Below, piece by piece: positions 21,390 to 33,378 of a DNA stretch of 64,000 nucleotides (its first letter is position 1; each line of letters begins with the position of its first letter). The DNA is taken from NCBI GenBank assembly GCA_032622095.1, contig CP136065.1:242027530-242091529 (forward strand), in the 5' to 3' direction. Below the pieces are notes generated by a model, which saw nothing but the letters and a program-made list of their open reading frames with translations, had not been told where the DNA came from and made no database searches. The position numbers and the translations under genes were made by a program. The DNA is from Siphonodentalium dalli (Eukaryota > Mollusca > Scaphopoda > Gadilida > Siphonodentaliidae).

Positions 21390-21905
21390 GGGCTTAAAGG
21401 CACGTGAGGCCTTAGTTGTCGAAAATATTCATATTTGTTCCAATCACCGTAAACATTAAAACATTAAAACGCATGCAGTTTCGTTCATATATACCATGAC
21501 CATCGCGTAAACAGCATGTTATCATAAAGATTTACTATATTTTACCTAAGCAAGAACCTGATCGTGTTACAGAAGACAACACAATGCTGCTGGCGAATCA
21601 CACACAAATGGCATAAACGCTCTTTATTCGTTCCATATCAGGAATTCACCAACAAAGAACGCTCTTTATGTTTACCATCATAATATAAACAAACACCAGA
21701 AAAGTAACTTTTTAGGCTTTTGTTTACATAACAATGGTCAAAAATATGACAATAACATACTGTTTATGCGATATTTCTTATTTGTATACGGACAAAGTCT
21801 GTCTACATTTTGTTGTTCTTTCTGTTTGTGGCGGTTTTTGACGGGTGGAAATATTTTCACAGGATACCCACCGCCAAGGCCAACCGTACCTTTAACAAAC
21901 CCTAC
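21390..21905 (-). repeat. Family C repeats, two adjacent copies in opposite orientation
   Basis: The copy from 21398 starts TTAAAGGCACGTGAGGCC with AAATATTCATATTTGTTCC. The copy ending at about 21898 shows, inverted, TTAAAGGTACGGTTGGCC, a GGCGGTGGGTATCC block and CCGTCAAAAACCGCC. Between them, AAACGCTCTTTATTCG and AAAGAACGCTCTTTATG occur. Relatives lie at 25077-25290 and 31227-31510. Confidence 0.55.
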
Positions 21906-22965
21906 GTAAATGTTACTTCATTGCTTGTCGATCCCCAATCTCCGATGAGTTCATTCAACCAACCAACCTGAACACCTTACTCACGTTGTCGCTCTCAGAT
22001 TCCTGAATATATACGGTTGCGAGATGTGGTGGGATCTGGCGATAATAGATACTTGGTACTATAGAAAGAGCATATCGCGTGTGTATTAAAATACGCAGGA
22101 CATTCCCCAGAGGACCAGCTCGATTTTATCACTCTCCCTGCTTGGTGTTTTGCCAATTCAATATGAACTTGAGCACAGAAAATTACTTTTCCTATGATAA
22201 TTGTTACATTAATCGAGCAATCATAGGCATGCACTACAAATGTTCTTGTTCGTCGTCTTTATGGTCGCCAATCGACAGGGTTCCTCAATTACTTGACTGC
22301 AATCCTCAAAAAGTGTGATGTGTATTAAATTCTCGTAACGTATGCCAACTCGGGTATCTTCCCGTCGCTATCGTCGTGGAAAAATACGACTAATGAGCGA
22401 CTTTTTACCCATTCACATATTACTCGAGTTAAATATATGCTAGTGCAGATGGTATAGGCACAACACTAGACCAAGCTCGGGCGCCAAGAAAACCAGAGAC
22501 CCATATACAGAAATGGAGCCACCAATTTACTAAAGCGTGTCCAAATGGAATCAAAACGTATCTGTGAACCATCCACTTGTGAAGCGGCAACATTCGGTTA
22601 GAATGACTTTGTTTCGGATTTTCGTTCATTCAAAATGTAACTTAAATACTACGCGATTCGGCTTATTATTGAAGTGACAATTGGGTTTTATATTAACACG
22701 TGTATCGACAAGGGGCGAATCATATTCGTTCCCAGTAAAACGGGTTGTACTCATTATTACATTATGCCGAAGGGATTCTGCTTTATTTGAACAGTCCAGT
22801 ACTCCCGACTCCAGCAGTTTGTGTCGGTGTGATACAGTTTATGTACTATATGCTTTCTGCAAGTTCTCACTGTTCGACGAAATATAATAAATATATCATG
22901 TCTTGTCGTTAACTACTCGGATAGAGTTCCCAGTTGGGTAGAAATGGGTGTATTCGTTAACTATG
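21906..22965. other. No gene recognised
   Basis: Several 60-80-codon frames on both strands without recognised domains. No repeat families noticed. Confidence 0.4.
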
Positions 22966-23037
22966 CATACACCCCACTATAGATACACCCCAGTATACAC
23001 ACCCCACTATACATACACCCCACTATACATACACTAT
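22966..23037. repeat. 15-bp minisatellite
   Basis: About five units of ACACCCCACTATACAT type. Confidence 0.85.
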
Positions 23038-23072
23038 GACCACGTAGTCAACTCCAAGACATGATATGTGCA

Positions 23073-23506
23073 TTAACACTTTGAGTGCCACGGGCCAGAT
23101 CGGCCCTAATTTACGTTCTGTAAAATCGGCCCTAAAAAAAAATTAAAAATAAAACAAAACATTTTTTTTTATAGAATTTTTTTAAGTATGCTTAAGCATG
23201 CTATAGGGCATGTTATAACTCAAAACTATCACCAAGTATTCATAGTAATAATTTTTATGCCCATGAAAAACGTAAGATTCCCTGGCCCTAAACCTACAAA
23301 ATAAGCCTGTTAAAGAATATAAGAATCAATTATTAAAATCGTAAAAAATTGTAAAAAATAATAACAAATGATGAAAAATTGTTAGGCCAATGCATTCTCT
23401 TATATATGCGAGGCGACCTATGGTCGACTCGCATATATAAGAGAATGCATTGGCACAGGGTATATGGGTTTATACAAAAAATCGGACCTGCCACTCAAAG
23501 CGTTAA
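23073..23506 (+). mobile_element. PAL element E7, type 3 termini, TTAA-flanked
   Basis: The left end TTAACACTTTGAGTGCCA (TTAA 23073-23076) and the inverted right end GGCAGGTCC/CACTCAAAGCGTTAA (TTAA 23503-23506) give imperfect terminal repeats of about 17 bp. These have the CACTTTGAGTG form seen in piggyBac-type termini. Only one palindrome is present (23387-23453), with CACAGGG on its outer side and the usual GTTAGG on its inner side. The interior is AT-rich and non-coding. Confidence 0.78.
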
Positions 23507-23639
23507 ATATATTGTCTGTAACATAATCATCTTCTGATATATGGTGGAATAAAATTATCTCTCTCAAGTTGGAATACAAATTTTTGCCAGAATTTTACTT
23601 CTTTATTTTATTAAAATAAAGCCAAGCCAAATCAGTTAC

Positions 23640-23915
23640 CTTTTATTCGACCTCGAATTTACTCGATTTGATAATATTTTTGGTTTACGATTAATAACTC
23701 CATTTTATGTGTGTTTTTCAGCCAAAGCAAGATCGGATGCGTGTTCCGTTCAGTTATTTTTTACATGAGTTACGCCCTTTTTCGACTTATAATTTAGCTG
23801 ATTTGACAACAATTTGGTTTTTGACCGATAACTAGAGTGCGGATTGTTTGATCGGGACCAAATGTTATATGTGTGTTTCGCTGCCAAACTATAGGCCATA
23901 AGTTATAATATCATT
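23640..23915 (+). repeat. Family E repeat, about two units
   Basis: Shares CGATTTGATAATA, GATTAATAACTCC, TTCCGTTCAGTTATTTTTTA, CATGAGTTACGCCC and TTTTTCGACTTATAATTTAG with the other copies. Confidence 0.6.
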
Positions 23916-25037
23916 ACGCGTGGCTATACCTCTCTATTATAGCATTACATAATGCTTTATATGTGCACCATATGCACCATATATGTATAGAGCTAACAAA
24001 AGAACTTTTACGTGATTTGGATCGCCGATAGAATCGCATTTTCGATCGTAAACCTGACGCTAAACACCCAACAGACAACATGTTTTATCATACATCTATA
24101 CACCGCACGTGTATCATTAGTGCAATTTGTTTGTACGTTGATAGAAGAATAGTTTTCCCTTGAAATCCAGTTAATTATCAACACTAGGTTTATTGTCGGC
24201 ACATTCTTGTGTGGATATAGTCTGTACGATCTACCATACTGTTTACCCGCGTAATGAACTCAACAGCCCGTGCTGTCATTCTTGGGGCCGGGAACCTACG
24301 TCATTATTTGCTCCAAAATGGCGGCAATTGTCTCGGTTACAATACACCAAATGATTTAAATAGGCATCAGTGTTAACAAATCCCGCTGGCCTGTATAAAG
24401 GCTGTATTCGCAGGAAAGATTTGACCATGCACGAGTAACAAAAATTACGTCCTTTTAGACACAAGAAAATGTGCCCAGAAGTACTTGTCAACGTATTGCA
24501 TCACGCTGCAGTTTGACAAACGTCACACTACCCTTAAAATGGAGAAAAAAATGACACCGAAAAAAACACCAACCCTTTCCATAAATTATTCGCCGTAACT
24601 GTTCACCATGTGGCTATATTTGATGTTTCTCGTCGGGAAACACGTTTGTGCATTTTTTCGTGCACTTTTCATCCATGTATCATTGACTATCCAGCTGCCA
24701 GGATTTGTTTTATGCTGATGCTAGATTAGGGGGTCCAATGGGAAATCACTCTACTAATTTGTATTTGGTGTATTATATAACCTCTCCCATCGAAGCGAGT
24801 ATTGGTAGTTTTCTTCATCTATATTAATAACTCCATCAAATTGATAACGAATGAGCTATGTAACAATTTTCGCAAACTCACTATATATGAATCCCGTCCC
24901 AATATAAATATGACTGTTGTGATTGAGAACATATTAGCGTTCAAGTGACTTCTGTTACCATATTTCGAGGTTGTGAAATTTGAACGGCAAATTACATTAA
25001 AAACAAATTTGTTCGATATCCGTTTTTTTTACAGTGT
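23916..25037. other. No gene recognised
   Basis: Short frames on both strands (such as 24276-24491 minus, cysteine-containing, no known pattern). AAAATGGCGGC is present at about 24314. Confidence 0.4.
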
Positions 25038-25080
25038 CCGAGAGGAGTTGTTGGGCCAGCTCCAGTCATGAAAGGGTTAA
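25038..25080 (-). mobile_element. Isolated type 4 terminus
   Basis: Reads, inverted, TTAACCCTTTCATGACTG followed by GAGCTGGCCCAACAACTCC. The same terminus begins PAL element E8 at 32092. No palindrome accompanies it here. Its TTAA (25077-25080) is shared with the start of the adjacent family C copy. Confidence 0.55.
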
Positions 25081-25290
25081 AGATACGGGCGGCGTTGGCG
25101 GTGGGTATGCTGTCAAAATATTCACTTCCGTCAAAAACCGCCATAAACAGAAATAATAGTAAAATATAGACAGACCTTGTTCTTATACCAATCAGAAATA
25201 TGGCATAAACAGTATGTTATTGTCAAATGTTTTTCCTTTGTTATGTAAACAAAAGCAAAACAAGAAATTATGGCATTGAAATCCATGTAA
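25077..25290 (+). repeat. Family C repeat, inverted relative to 21898
   Basis: TTAAAGATACGGGCGGCG, GGCGGTGGGTATGC, CCGTCAAAAACCGCCATAAA, AACAGTATGTTATTGTCAAA and TTATGTAAACAAAAGC match 21700-21900 in the reverse sense. Confidence 0.7.
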
Positions 25291-26974
25291 AAAAGGACGA
25301 CCGTGCAGTCACGACCTGCACTACTCAGACTAATATGTGTTGACTTATATGAACGTCAAGATTTAATTAACTATAAATATTTCTTATAACCAATTACGTA
25401 CACGAAGTTGGTTGCTTGTGGTAGGGGGATTGGGTCTGTACCTCATAATTATCATATTGTACTCATACATGTATCTTCCAGCCTTTCGATCGTGGCTCCC
25501 CGATGGCACATATGCCCATTCTCAATTTGGATGAAATATTAGTTGTACTCGCCTCCACAACCCTTGGCCTTGGTTGGAAATTGGGGTTATTATGAGTGAG
25601 AACTTGGGTTTGTCCCCTCATAATTTGGGTTGTTTGTTTGTTTCAAATCACAACCCAAATCATTAGAATATAAGTAAGGAAGAACATTCAATTTCCAAGA
25701 ACATGTTTTGTTTGTACCTGTACAAATTCTATAGTGATTTTATAGGTTGGGATTTGATCAGTTTAATTACAATTGCATGGAGCTACATTTATACCAGCGC
25801 GGACTCGGAGCCATGCACTATGAAACAACGTCAACCAAACCAAACCTAATGCGAACCATGCCAACATTATGCCTGCTTTGTGTGCTATGTCGCGTCGCTG
25901 TCAAAACGTCAATAACTGTCGCGGGAAAATGCGCGTGCCAATATGACGTCGCTTTGGATACAACATATGACGTAACCTAACTAGTCCAGGAGATCGGGAG
26001 GTAGTGTTGCTCATATTGACGGACAAGCTGCGACCATGTTATTTTGAATGTTTTATGTATGGTAATGAAGAAAAATCATGATAGCAAGAACAAATTTGTA
26101 GCCTTCTTTGTTTTTTTTCGATTTTTTTGGGCATTTTTCTACATTTTAAGCCCAAAATTTTCATATTTTTTTTTCAATGTGTAAAGATTTCATTTTAGTA
26201 TGATTTTGGTGATTAAGTTCAATAGTAATTGTGTTAGTAATGTTAAATAACTAATTGTGCTAAAATATTGAAGAATTTCAATGTTTTTTTCTTCAATTTT
26301 TTACCATTTTGTTTACTTTTTTACGCAAAATCGTCCAAATTGCAACCATTTCATCTTAGTATGATTTTAAGGTTAAATTCACCATAATTATTTTAATATT
26401 GTTAAATAATATACAACTTGGCTTCTACAATGTTTTAAAATGGATTTAAGAAGGTTTCTACTTGTTTAATTCAAATCCAATTAAACATCGTACTGTTCAA
26501 AATTAGATAAATTCCTTAAGGCGTATGGTAGATATACATAACTAGTTTTCAAAACGTATACACATGCCTTTCTATCCTGTGCGTTATGCACGCGAGTCGG
26601 ATTTTACAAACTAAATTATGATGAAAAACCCTGAATTTTGGGTGTGGTCACATTTGTGGTCATAATATTCCGATTAGAGAGTGGATGGACATGGGGCATG
26701 CGACACTGTGCAGTATATATGTATATATTAAGCATGACATGAGACATTAGTATCTTTCTACTAAACTGTGCTTCCAGAGTTATCAGGAATCGAGTATCGG
26801 TGTTACTTCTTACCCCCAAAAAATGGTCAATTTTAAAACGGGGTATGTGGGTCAAAGGACCACTGGGCGATAATAGGATGTCCAATGACTCCTATATTAC
26901 TATCGTATCACAGTAAAGTTTTTTTTGTAAAATTGGCACGGTTTACACGATCAAAGTTCGATTTTCTTTACAAT
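25291..26974. other. No gene recognised; AT-rich diverged duplication
   Basis: Two related blocks at about 26180-26260 and 26345-26420 share TTTAGTATGATTTT followed by GTTAAATAA. Otherwise only short frames are seen. Confidence 0.4.
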
Positions 26975-27420
26975 TATATGTTACAAGCAACTAATTATAT
27001 AGAGTTACGCTTCTTGAAACTCGAGTCAGCATAACAAAAAAATCTGGCTGCCGATTGGTTGATTATCAATGAGGGAAATATCCCTAATCGGGAACAGAAA
27101 ATCATAGCCCACGTAAATATGGCGATCATGTATATCTAGATCTCCAGGAAGAGTCTAGGGGTGTCCAGAAGTTAGGGAAGGGGTCTGGGTATTTTTATGC
27201 TGCTGATTTTTGTGCAGTAAATGGGGTAGTTGTGGAAATGCAAGATTATCGTTTGAAAACAATACCGAAAAGGGCGCATTTGTTGTCACACACTGGTGCA
27301 GAGGATGACGTTCTAAAGGAAAATTGACCACTTGAAGTTCAAATAGGCTTAACCCATGGCTGGCGGGACTTTTAGTTAACACTGTCGCCTATGGAAAATA
27401 ATTAATTGTGTGTAACCTAT
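26975..27420 (+). repeat. Family K dispersed repeat, copy 1
   Basis: Matches 38260-38710 along about 400 bp: CTAATTATATAGAGTTACGC, GATTGGTTGATTATC, CGTAAATATGGCGATCAT, GTGCAGTAAATGGGGTAG, GAAAATTGACCACTTGAAGT, CAAATAGGCTTAACCCAT and TATGGAAAATAATTA. No terminal repeats or coding domain were seen. Confidence 0.75.
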
Positions 27421-28354
27421 ATTCACGCTCTAAATCGATAACTAAGTGGATGTGGATCTGAAGCACGGCACCCACGCACAGTTCATTTATTGGGCATTTC
27501 TATTAGAACGAGCTTGTGTTTGCTTTGCTTAATAAATATATATGGCTTAATAATCATACACCCTCTACAAATGTACATTTACACAATTAAACGCCCGTAA
27601 GAATCAGAAAAAAATCGTCATACGGCTTACACGAACGTTTCCGTGGTTCATCAATCAATAACTGTAGCTTCCACTTCATACAAAGCGATGCACCACATAC
27701 GTCACTTCAAGTCGACCATGTGCATGCGCTCTCTGCGCGTTGTTATTGGCACGGATATTGTGTTGGAATTTAAACAACATGTTACTTACAATTGTTTTGG
27801 TTTGAAAAGTTGTTCATGCTATTAATGTTCCAATAAAATGTACTGATGTATGCGTATAAGGAATGACTTGAAGATCGATTGGTTTTAACCAGCAGAGTAA
27901 CTAAGCAAAGTTCGTGTGAATCCCTTTGTTTAATCACTCTGACGGTCAGAATCCAATGACCCAATCGATTTTCAAGTCATTTCTCAATTGAAATTTTCGG
28001 CAGTTCACTGTATCCTGTTTAGTATGCTCCTAGTCAGTTGCATGATGTACATGTAAACTCGGCTAAAGTTTGTGCAGGTCATTTCGATTATCGAGGGTAT
28101 GTATACCCAATGTTGAGTCGGTAGACAGTTTCAATAGTTCAAACTGCCGTTCACAATTTCATCGCATCATACTCTCACCTTCCGAGTAATAGCGCAGGCC
28201 GAATTATAGTGCCCGGCTGTATTTTCGTGTGAAATTAATAATAGTCAATTTCACTATTTGTCTCATTGCCTAATAATAGTGCAGGGTTGTATTTTTGACT
28301 GAAATAAATGATCATGCATGAACTATTCGGCAGGTGAGAGTACTGACTGCCACG
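27421..28354. other. No gene recognised
   Basis: Short frames only. Two related TAATAATAGT-containing blocks lie at about 28190-28310 (AATTATAGTGCCCGGCTGTA and TAATAGTGCAGGGTTGTA), a small duplication. Confidence 0.4.
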
Positions 28355-28536
28355 TACAGTAATGCCCTAAGTAATCGACTCTTTAACCACATCAGAATTA
28401 TGGGTAACTTTTCAGGATTTAGTCGGAAATATGGCTTGTTGCCATTCATCGGAAAGCCATATTTCCGACTAAATCCTGAAAAGTTACCCACAATTCTGCT
28501 GTGGTTAAAGAGTCGATTACTTAGGGGATTACTGTA
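28355..28536. mobile_element. TA-flanked full-length palindromic MITE (Tc1/mariner-like)
   Basis: Arms of about 80 bp around a 17-20-base loop: CAGTAATGCCCTAAGTAATC to GTCGGAAATATGGCTT, mirrored by AGCCATATTTCCGAC to GTAATCCCC-type and ending ATTACTG. The TA dinucleotides at 28355-28356 and 28535-28536 fit the duplicated TA target of Tc1/mariner elements. Arms are about 95% complementary by eye. No coding sequence. Confidence 0.8.
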
Positions 28537-28933
28537 TTTCCCGACTTATATTGGCTCCAGAACATGATAAAAACAAACAAGTACCACGTAGGAACATTGT
28601 GAGTAGCTTTATGGGGTAAATCAATAGTTTGCGACCAAGTTCCTTGCATGTATCTTGGGTATCACGATCTAAATGATTGATCATTGTAGACGTCATCGGC
28701 GGTCTCGGTTATCACGCCAGCTATAGTGCATACGTCCTTAATTTGCGAGTTCATAGATCTATTTAGAAGCCAAGGTTTCCAACACCTACACAGATATGTA
28801 CCCCGCCAGTTCACATGTGGCAGCTGTGTCGTGAAAACAGCGTGGGATTTAAGGACATCGATTGAAACAAGAATACTACTGTTCAAGAACATTTATAGCA
28901 AGCCTTAGTGTTGGAACATGTAATTAAAATTAG

Positions 28934-29383
28934 GTAGAAATACGTCTGGACCACCGCTCACACTTATTAGTATGGTTCAGGAAAGAAGCGATCAATAAAA
29001 TCAACAAAAACATATATTTAAAAAAATTAGAACAGCTTTATTCCAGTGAGGTCGTATATTCCAAATGTCATACATGTTTCAACGAGAAACAAGAAACACC
29101 ACACTTACATAATTCCTTAGAGCCGGCCTCAGCCTCAGATCACACGTTTAGAGTGTCCCGTTTACAGACGACGCGAAAATATTGCCTCCATTTATTCTCC
29201 ATTGCTCCATTTGTAAATTCCTATTGCAAAACATACTTATGTATAAATAATTTAATACAAAGGGGTTCCGGAGTTCTAATTTTAGCAACAGTATTGGTAG
29301 CATCTACATATATATATGGTAATGAAAACGAATACCCACATGCCAGGCCATGTTTGTGTTTGCTATACGAAGTAATATTATAA
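28934..29383 (+). pseudogene. Open frame, possible decayed LINE C-terminus
   Basis: A continuous frame reads LLVWFRKEAINKINKNIY and then KCHTCFNEKQETPHLHNS. The CX2C-X8-H spacing recalls the LINE zinc tails at 4270 and 4738, but the final Cys is replaced. Further downstream the translation is hydrophobic and not family-like. It may also be an unknown exon. Confidence 0.25.
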
Positions 29384-29693
29384 CAGTTTACGTGAACATG
29401 CTTCTACTAATTTACTAAACTAAAGTTTATAGTTATATGATAAACATTCCAGATATTTACGATATGAATTATGTTGTTTTCACGAGGTGGCTAAGGAAAA
29501 TTTGCAGTTTTACGTAAATTTCCGACATTTCCCGAATGGCATAGCAACCCGAGTCCGGTCGACAATATTAATGATTTAAGTCATGATTATTGTTCAAAGA
29601 ATGAACCATGTAATGCCTTAACGCAATGCATAATGTTATGTTGGCAATATGAAAAGTAACATTTTGTAGTTTTAATTTAATTGCAATTACGTT

Positions 29694-29755
29694 TTAAGAT
29701 GGCGGCCCCTCAAATTCAAAATGGCGGCGCCCGTAATTCAAGATGACGGCGCCCA
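29694..29755 (+). promoter_or_regulatory. Three tandem AAGATGGCGGC-like motifs
   Basis: AAGATGGCGGCCCC, AAAATGGCGGCGCCC and AAGATGACGGCGCCC occur at about 25-bp spacing, each after an ATTCA block. The form matches the known YY1 site AANATGGCGGC. Either they are functional sites or simply a 25-bp minisatellite of three units. No gene start is recognised nearby. Confidence 0.4.
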
Positions 29756-29778
29756 TGTTCGAAAGCGAAAACAATATA

Positions 29779-29831
29779 AGGACGACCAGCGCATATATGC
29801 GCGGCTGGACTGCGCCCAGCTGGTCGTCCTT
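29779..29831. repeat. Short inverted repeat
   Basis: AAGGACGACCAGC and GCTGGTCGTCCTT form a 13-bp perfect stem around a GC-rich 27-base loop that contains GCGCATATATGCGC-like self-complementarity. Confidence 0.7.
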
Positions 29832-31226
29832 AAAAAACGTTACAGAACCTGGCTTTTGTTTATATCCGGATAAGGTAAACATAAAGAGCGTTATTACTTG
29901 CGCCAGTCCATGCTGGACGCAATTAATGTTTTTGGTCCGGATCTCTGTTTATTTGTCTGTCTGTCCTTCCACGAATATGTTACGTCATACCGGAAGTACA
30001 TAATGTAAATAATGGACACGCTAATATGAAATGGTTGCATCAATTGTAATTTAAATCCACATATATACTTAATTTGCATCGTTATCTGGTTTTATTTTGG
30101 TAATACATCGTTCATAAATGAACAATATTGAATGATTTCTTTCTGGAAACCGATCAAGGCGCCATGACGCCACGATGCACATCAGGACGTCACGAGCTAC
30201 ATGGGCGCGCAAAACACCAGACATGATTGCGTCGATGTCCAGACAGCTGCGACTCGTATAACACGGGGTGGCTAAACCATTCCATATGCCAACAACTTCC
30301 GTGTTGTATTATTATAAATATATATATATACTGCATGCAAACAAAAGTGGGCAATAGTACTGCCCATTAGAAGCCTATTTTATCTAACTTGAAACTCGAG
30401 GAATGAGTTGAGATCAAGTCTAAAAGATGCGTGCGAAATCGTTTTTTTTTCTTTCGCCGAGACAATGAGGTGCGAACATATTTCTAGAAAGTTCAAAACA
30501 TTTTCGAAAGATCCTGGTGCATATAAATCATGTCCGGCCAAACAGTCGAGCGCGTGGTTCAATTGAAAAACAATTGCACTGGAAAATGTGAATGTGGAAA
30601 CATGGATTATTAAAATTCATTATTAATTAACTGGGAAAACAAGCTTTCTCATTCTCAACGCAATAGACATTTTGATGATTTGTTCCCGAAGACTGCAGAC
30701 CAGTCGCCAAGGGAGTGTTCTCATTGACACACTGTTAATCAAAGACTAGCCAACGGTCGCGTGTCTTTTATTTAATTGTGTCGGTATTTGTATTTTACTT
30801 TGATGGTTTTCATCACTGAAGTGCAATGACATACACACTTGATGTCATTCTCGTCAAACTAGTAATTTATTCCAATTGGTATATAATATGGCATCATCGG
30901 CAACCAATCGTTTTCACACCATTTATATGAACGAGGTCTATATTGTTCTATAAATATGTCAAACAACTCGTACGTATTACTAAGACTAGCATTAGTGTAA
31001 TAGATCAACTTGAGATAACAGAGATATTCTGTCCATACACACAACTATATTTCAGCGATGGATGAACTGAGATGTGATATCTAGAGTTTTGTTCTCGATC
31101 TCTCCCAAACGAGGGACCAGCACCCGTGGTTCAAACTGTTGTTGGTAAGACACCACAAAACATGCCAAATGTGTGATGGCCGCAAGTATTGGCAGCTCCA
31201 GAGTGAGTGCATTCTAGTTTGTTACT
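29832..31226. other. No gene recognised
   Basis: Short frames. A small TA tract lies at about 30317-30332. AATAAAGAGCGTTAT occurs at about 29880. Confidence 0.4.
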
Positions 31227-31510
31227 GTTTTCCTGATATGGAAATAATAAAGAGCGTTTATATCATTTGTGTGTGATTAACCAATAGAATTGGGCTGTGT
31301 TATGTAAACGGAAGCAAAACTTCTGTAACACGAGCAGGCTCTTATTTACGTATACACCATCGTACGTCTTGACGACAATATACTATTTACGCGCTGATTA
31401 TGTTTGGCATATGAACAAAACTATATATATTTTAATATTCCTTCTGTTGATGGCGATTTGAACAAATATGAATATTTCTGCAACGAACGCTGCCCGTGCC
31501 TTTAACACTC
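31227..31510 (-). repeat. Family C repeat, diverged copy
   Basis: Inverted: starts TTAAAGGCACGGGCAGCG, then GAAATATTCATATTTGTTC, and near the other end ATAAACGCTCTTTATTAT followed by TTCCATATCAGG, as at 21615-21645. Confidence 0.55.
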
Positions 31511-31555
31511 AACACCTCAATCTTCTATATATGTAACAGGAATGTCTACAATTTC

Positions 31556-31640
31556 CACAATCAATCAATCAATCAATCAAGTTTATTGTCTATTTAAATC
31601 AATTAATGACATTTAGACAACATCAATTAACATATATACA
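31556..31640 (-). mobile_element. Possible retroposon 3' tail
   Basis: On the minus strand: AATAGACAATAAACTTG followed by (ATTG)n. An AATAAA signal plus short simple-repeat tail is the usual end of several LINE and SINE families. The body upstream (higher coordinates) shows no preserved coding part. Confidence 0.35.
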
Positions 31641-32091
31641 TAAAATTTACAGATTACACGCGTACGTTGCAATATGTTTCACACACAGCAGCAGGCAGCC
31701 GCGAGCAAACTACAGCTGCACACATTACTTGGAAATCCAAAACAATGTATGCAGCTCCATTCTACCCACGACCACACATTGTCACCACTAACAGTTTGAA
31801 CAAGTCAAGACAAGACACTTATCAATATTGATTTAATACTGATATGAAATAAATTGAAATTGCGTAAGATATTCTGAGTGGCTGTGTGTATTTTGTGGTA
31901 TTTCTCAGTGGTTCGCGGGGATTCTCAGTGGTTCGCGGTGACTCTTGGTAAGCCCGGCTGAATCCCAACGATCTCTGTTGATTCATATTAATCCGCCCTC
32001 GCGAGTCCACTGTGAACCACCGCGGAAAACATCACTGTGAATACTATAGTGAATCACAGTGGGCTTAATGGGGTCCCATTGGTGTTGAGTG
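31641..32091. other. No gene recognised; imperfect inverted motifs
   Basis: CTCAGTGGTTCGCGG occurs twice (about 31905 and 31925), with a partial inverted match GTGAACCACCGCGG at about 32010. Confidence 0.4.
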
Positions 32092-32549
32092 TTAAACCTT
32101 TCATGACTGGAGCTTCCTGATTATTTTGCGAAAACCCTGTGCCAATGCATTCTCTTATATATGCGAGTCGACCACAGGTCGCCTCGCCTATATAAATGAA
32201 TGCATTGGCCTAACAAATTTTATATTATTTTTTTATAATTGTTAAAGAATGTAAGAACAAAAGAAAAAAAAAATTGTTAAAGAATGTAAGAAATAATGAA
32301 ACAAAATTATAAAAATTGTTAAAGAATGTAAGAAAAAAATATAAAATTGATAAAGAATGTAAGAAAATGATAAAAAAAAAATCTAAAATTGTTAAAGAAT
32401 ATAAGAAAAAATGATATTTTTTTTTATAGAATGTACAAACAAGTTATAAAAAAAATTTATAGTAATTGTTAAAGAATGTAAGAAAAAGTGATAAAAAATG
32501 ATAAAAAAAAATTGTTAGGCCAATGCATTCTCTTATAAGTGCGAGGCTC
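32092..32549 (+). mobile_element. PAL element E8, type 4 terminus, 3' end lost
   Basis: Starts TTAAACCTTTCATGACTG, then GCGAAAACCCTGTG and a palindrome with worn arms (32142-32208). The spacer is an array of about six ATTGTTAAAGAATGTAAGAA units separated by A-rich stretches. A second palindrome begins at 32520 and breaks off at about 32548 within its first arm (CTTATAAGTGCGAGG). The same short spacer motif appears once in the other PAL elements, so here it was amplified. Confidence 0.75.
32239..32486. repeat. Tandem spacer motif of E8
   Basis: GTTAAAGAATGTAAGAA recurs about every 30-45 bases with variable A-rich filler. Confidence 0.75.
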
Positions 32550-32635
32550 CCGAAGACAGTTCTCGACGATGTTAACTAATGGGGTGTATCCACATTATTG
32601 AACTTTTGAAAACGAGGGTTCTCCAATAAAAGCCC

Positions 32636-33378
32636 TTCACCAGACAAACTGAACACGGTGATCCCCAAGACCAGCCCTGCACCATGCAGACAAACTGAAC
32701 ACGGTGATCCATAAGACAAGCCATGTACCATGCAGACAAACTGAACACGGTGATCCATAAGACAAGCCATGTACCATGCAGACAAACTGAACACGGTGAT
32801 CCATAAGACAAGCCATGTACCATGCAGACAAACTGAACACGGTGATCCCCAAGACAAGCCCTGCACCAGACAAACTTAACACGGTGATCCATAAGACAAG
32901 CCCTGCACCATGCAGACAAACTGAACACGGTGATCCCTAAGACAAGCCATGTACCATGCAGACAAACTGAACACGGTGATCCATAAGACAAGCCATGTAC
33001 CATGCAGACAAACTGAACACGGTGATCCATAAGACAAGCCATGTACCATGCAGACAAACTGAACACGGTGATCCCCAAGACAAGCCCTGCACCAGACAAA
33101 CTTAACACGGTGATCCATAAGACAAGCCATGTACCATGCAGACAAACTGAACACGGTGATCCCCAAGACAAGCCCTGCACCAGACAAACTTAACACGGTG
33201 ATCCATAAGACAAGCCATGTACCATGCAGACAAACTGAACACGGTGATCCCCAAGACAAGCCCTGCACCAGACAAACTTAACACGGTGATCCATAAGACA
33301 AGCCCTGCACCATGCAGACAAACTGAACACGGTGATCCATAAGACAAGCCATGTACCATGCAGACAAACTGAACACGG
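32636..33378. repeat. 46/42-bp minisatellite
   Basis: About 16 units of CAGACAAACTGAACACGG, then TGATCC(AT/CC)AAGACAAGCC, then ATGTACCATG or CTGCACC. Two unit lengths (46 and 42 bp) and CATAAG/CCCAAG variants alternate in a pattern that repeats as blocks. The long minus-strand frames (up to 202 codons) arise only because the units lack stops in that direction. Confidence 0.9.
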
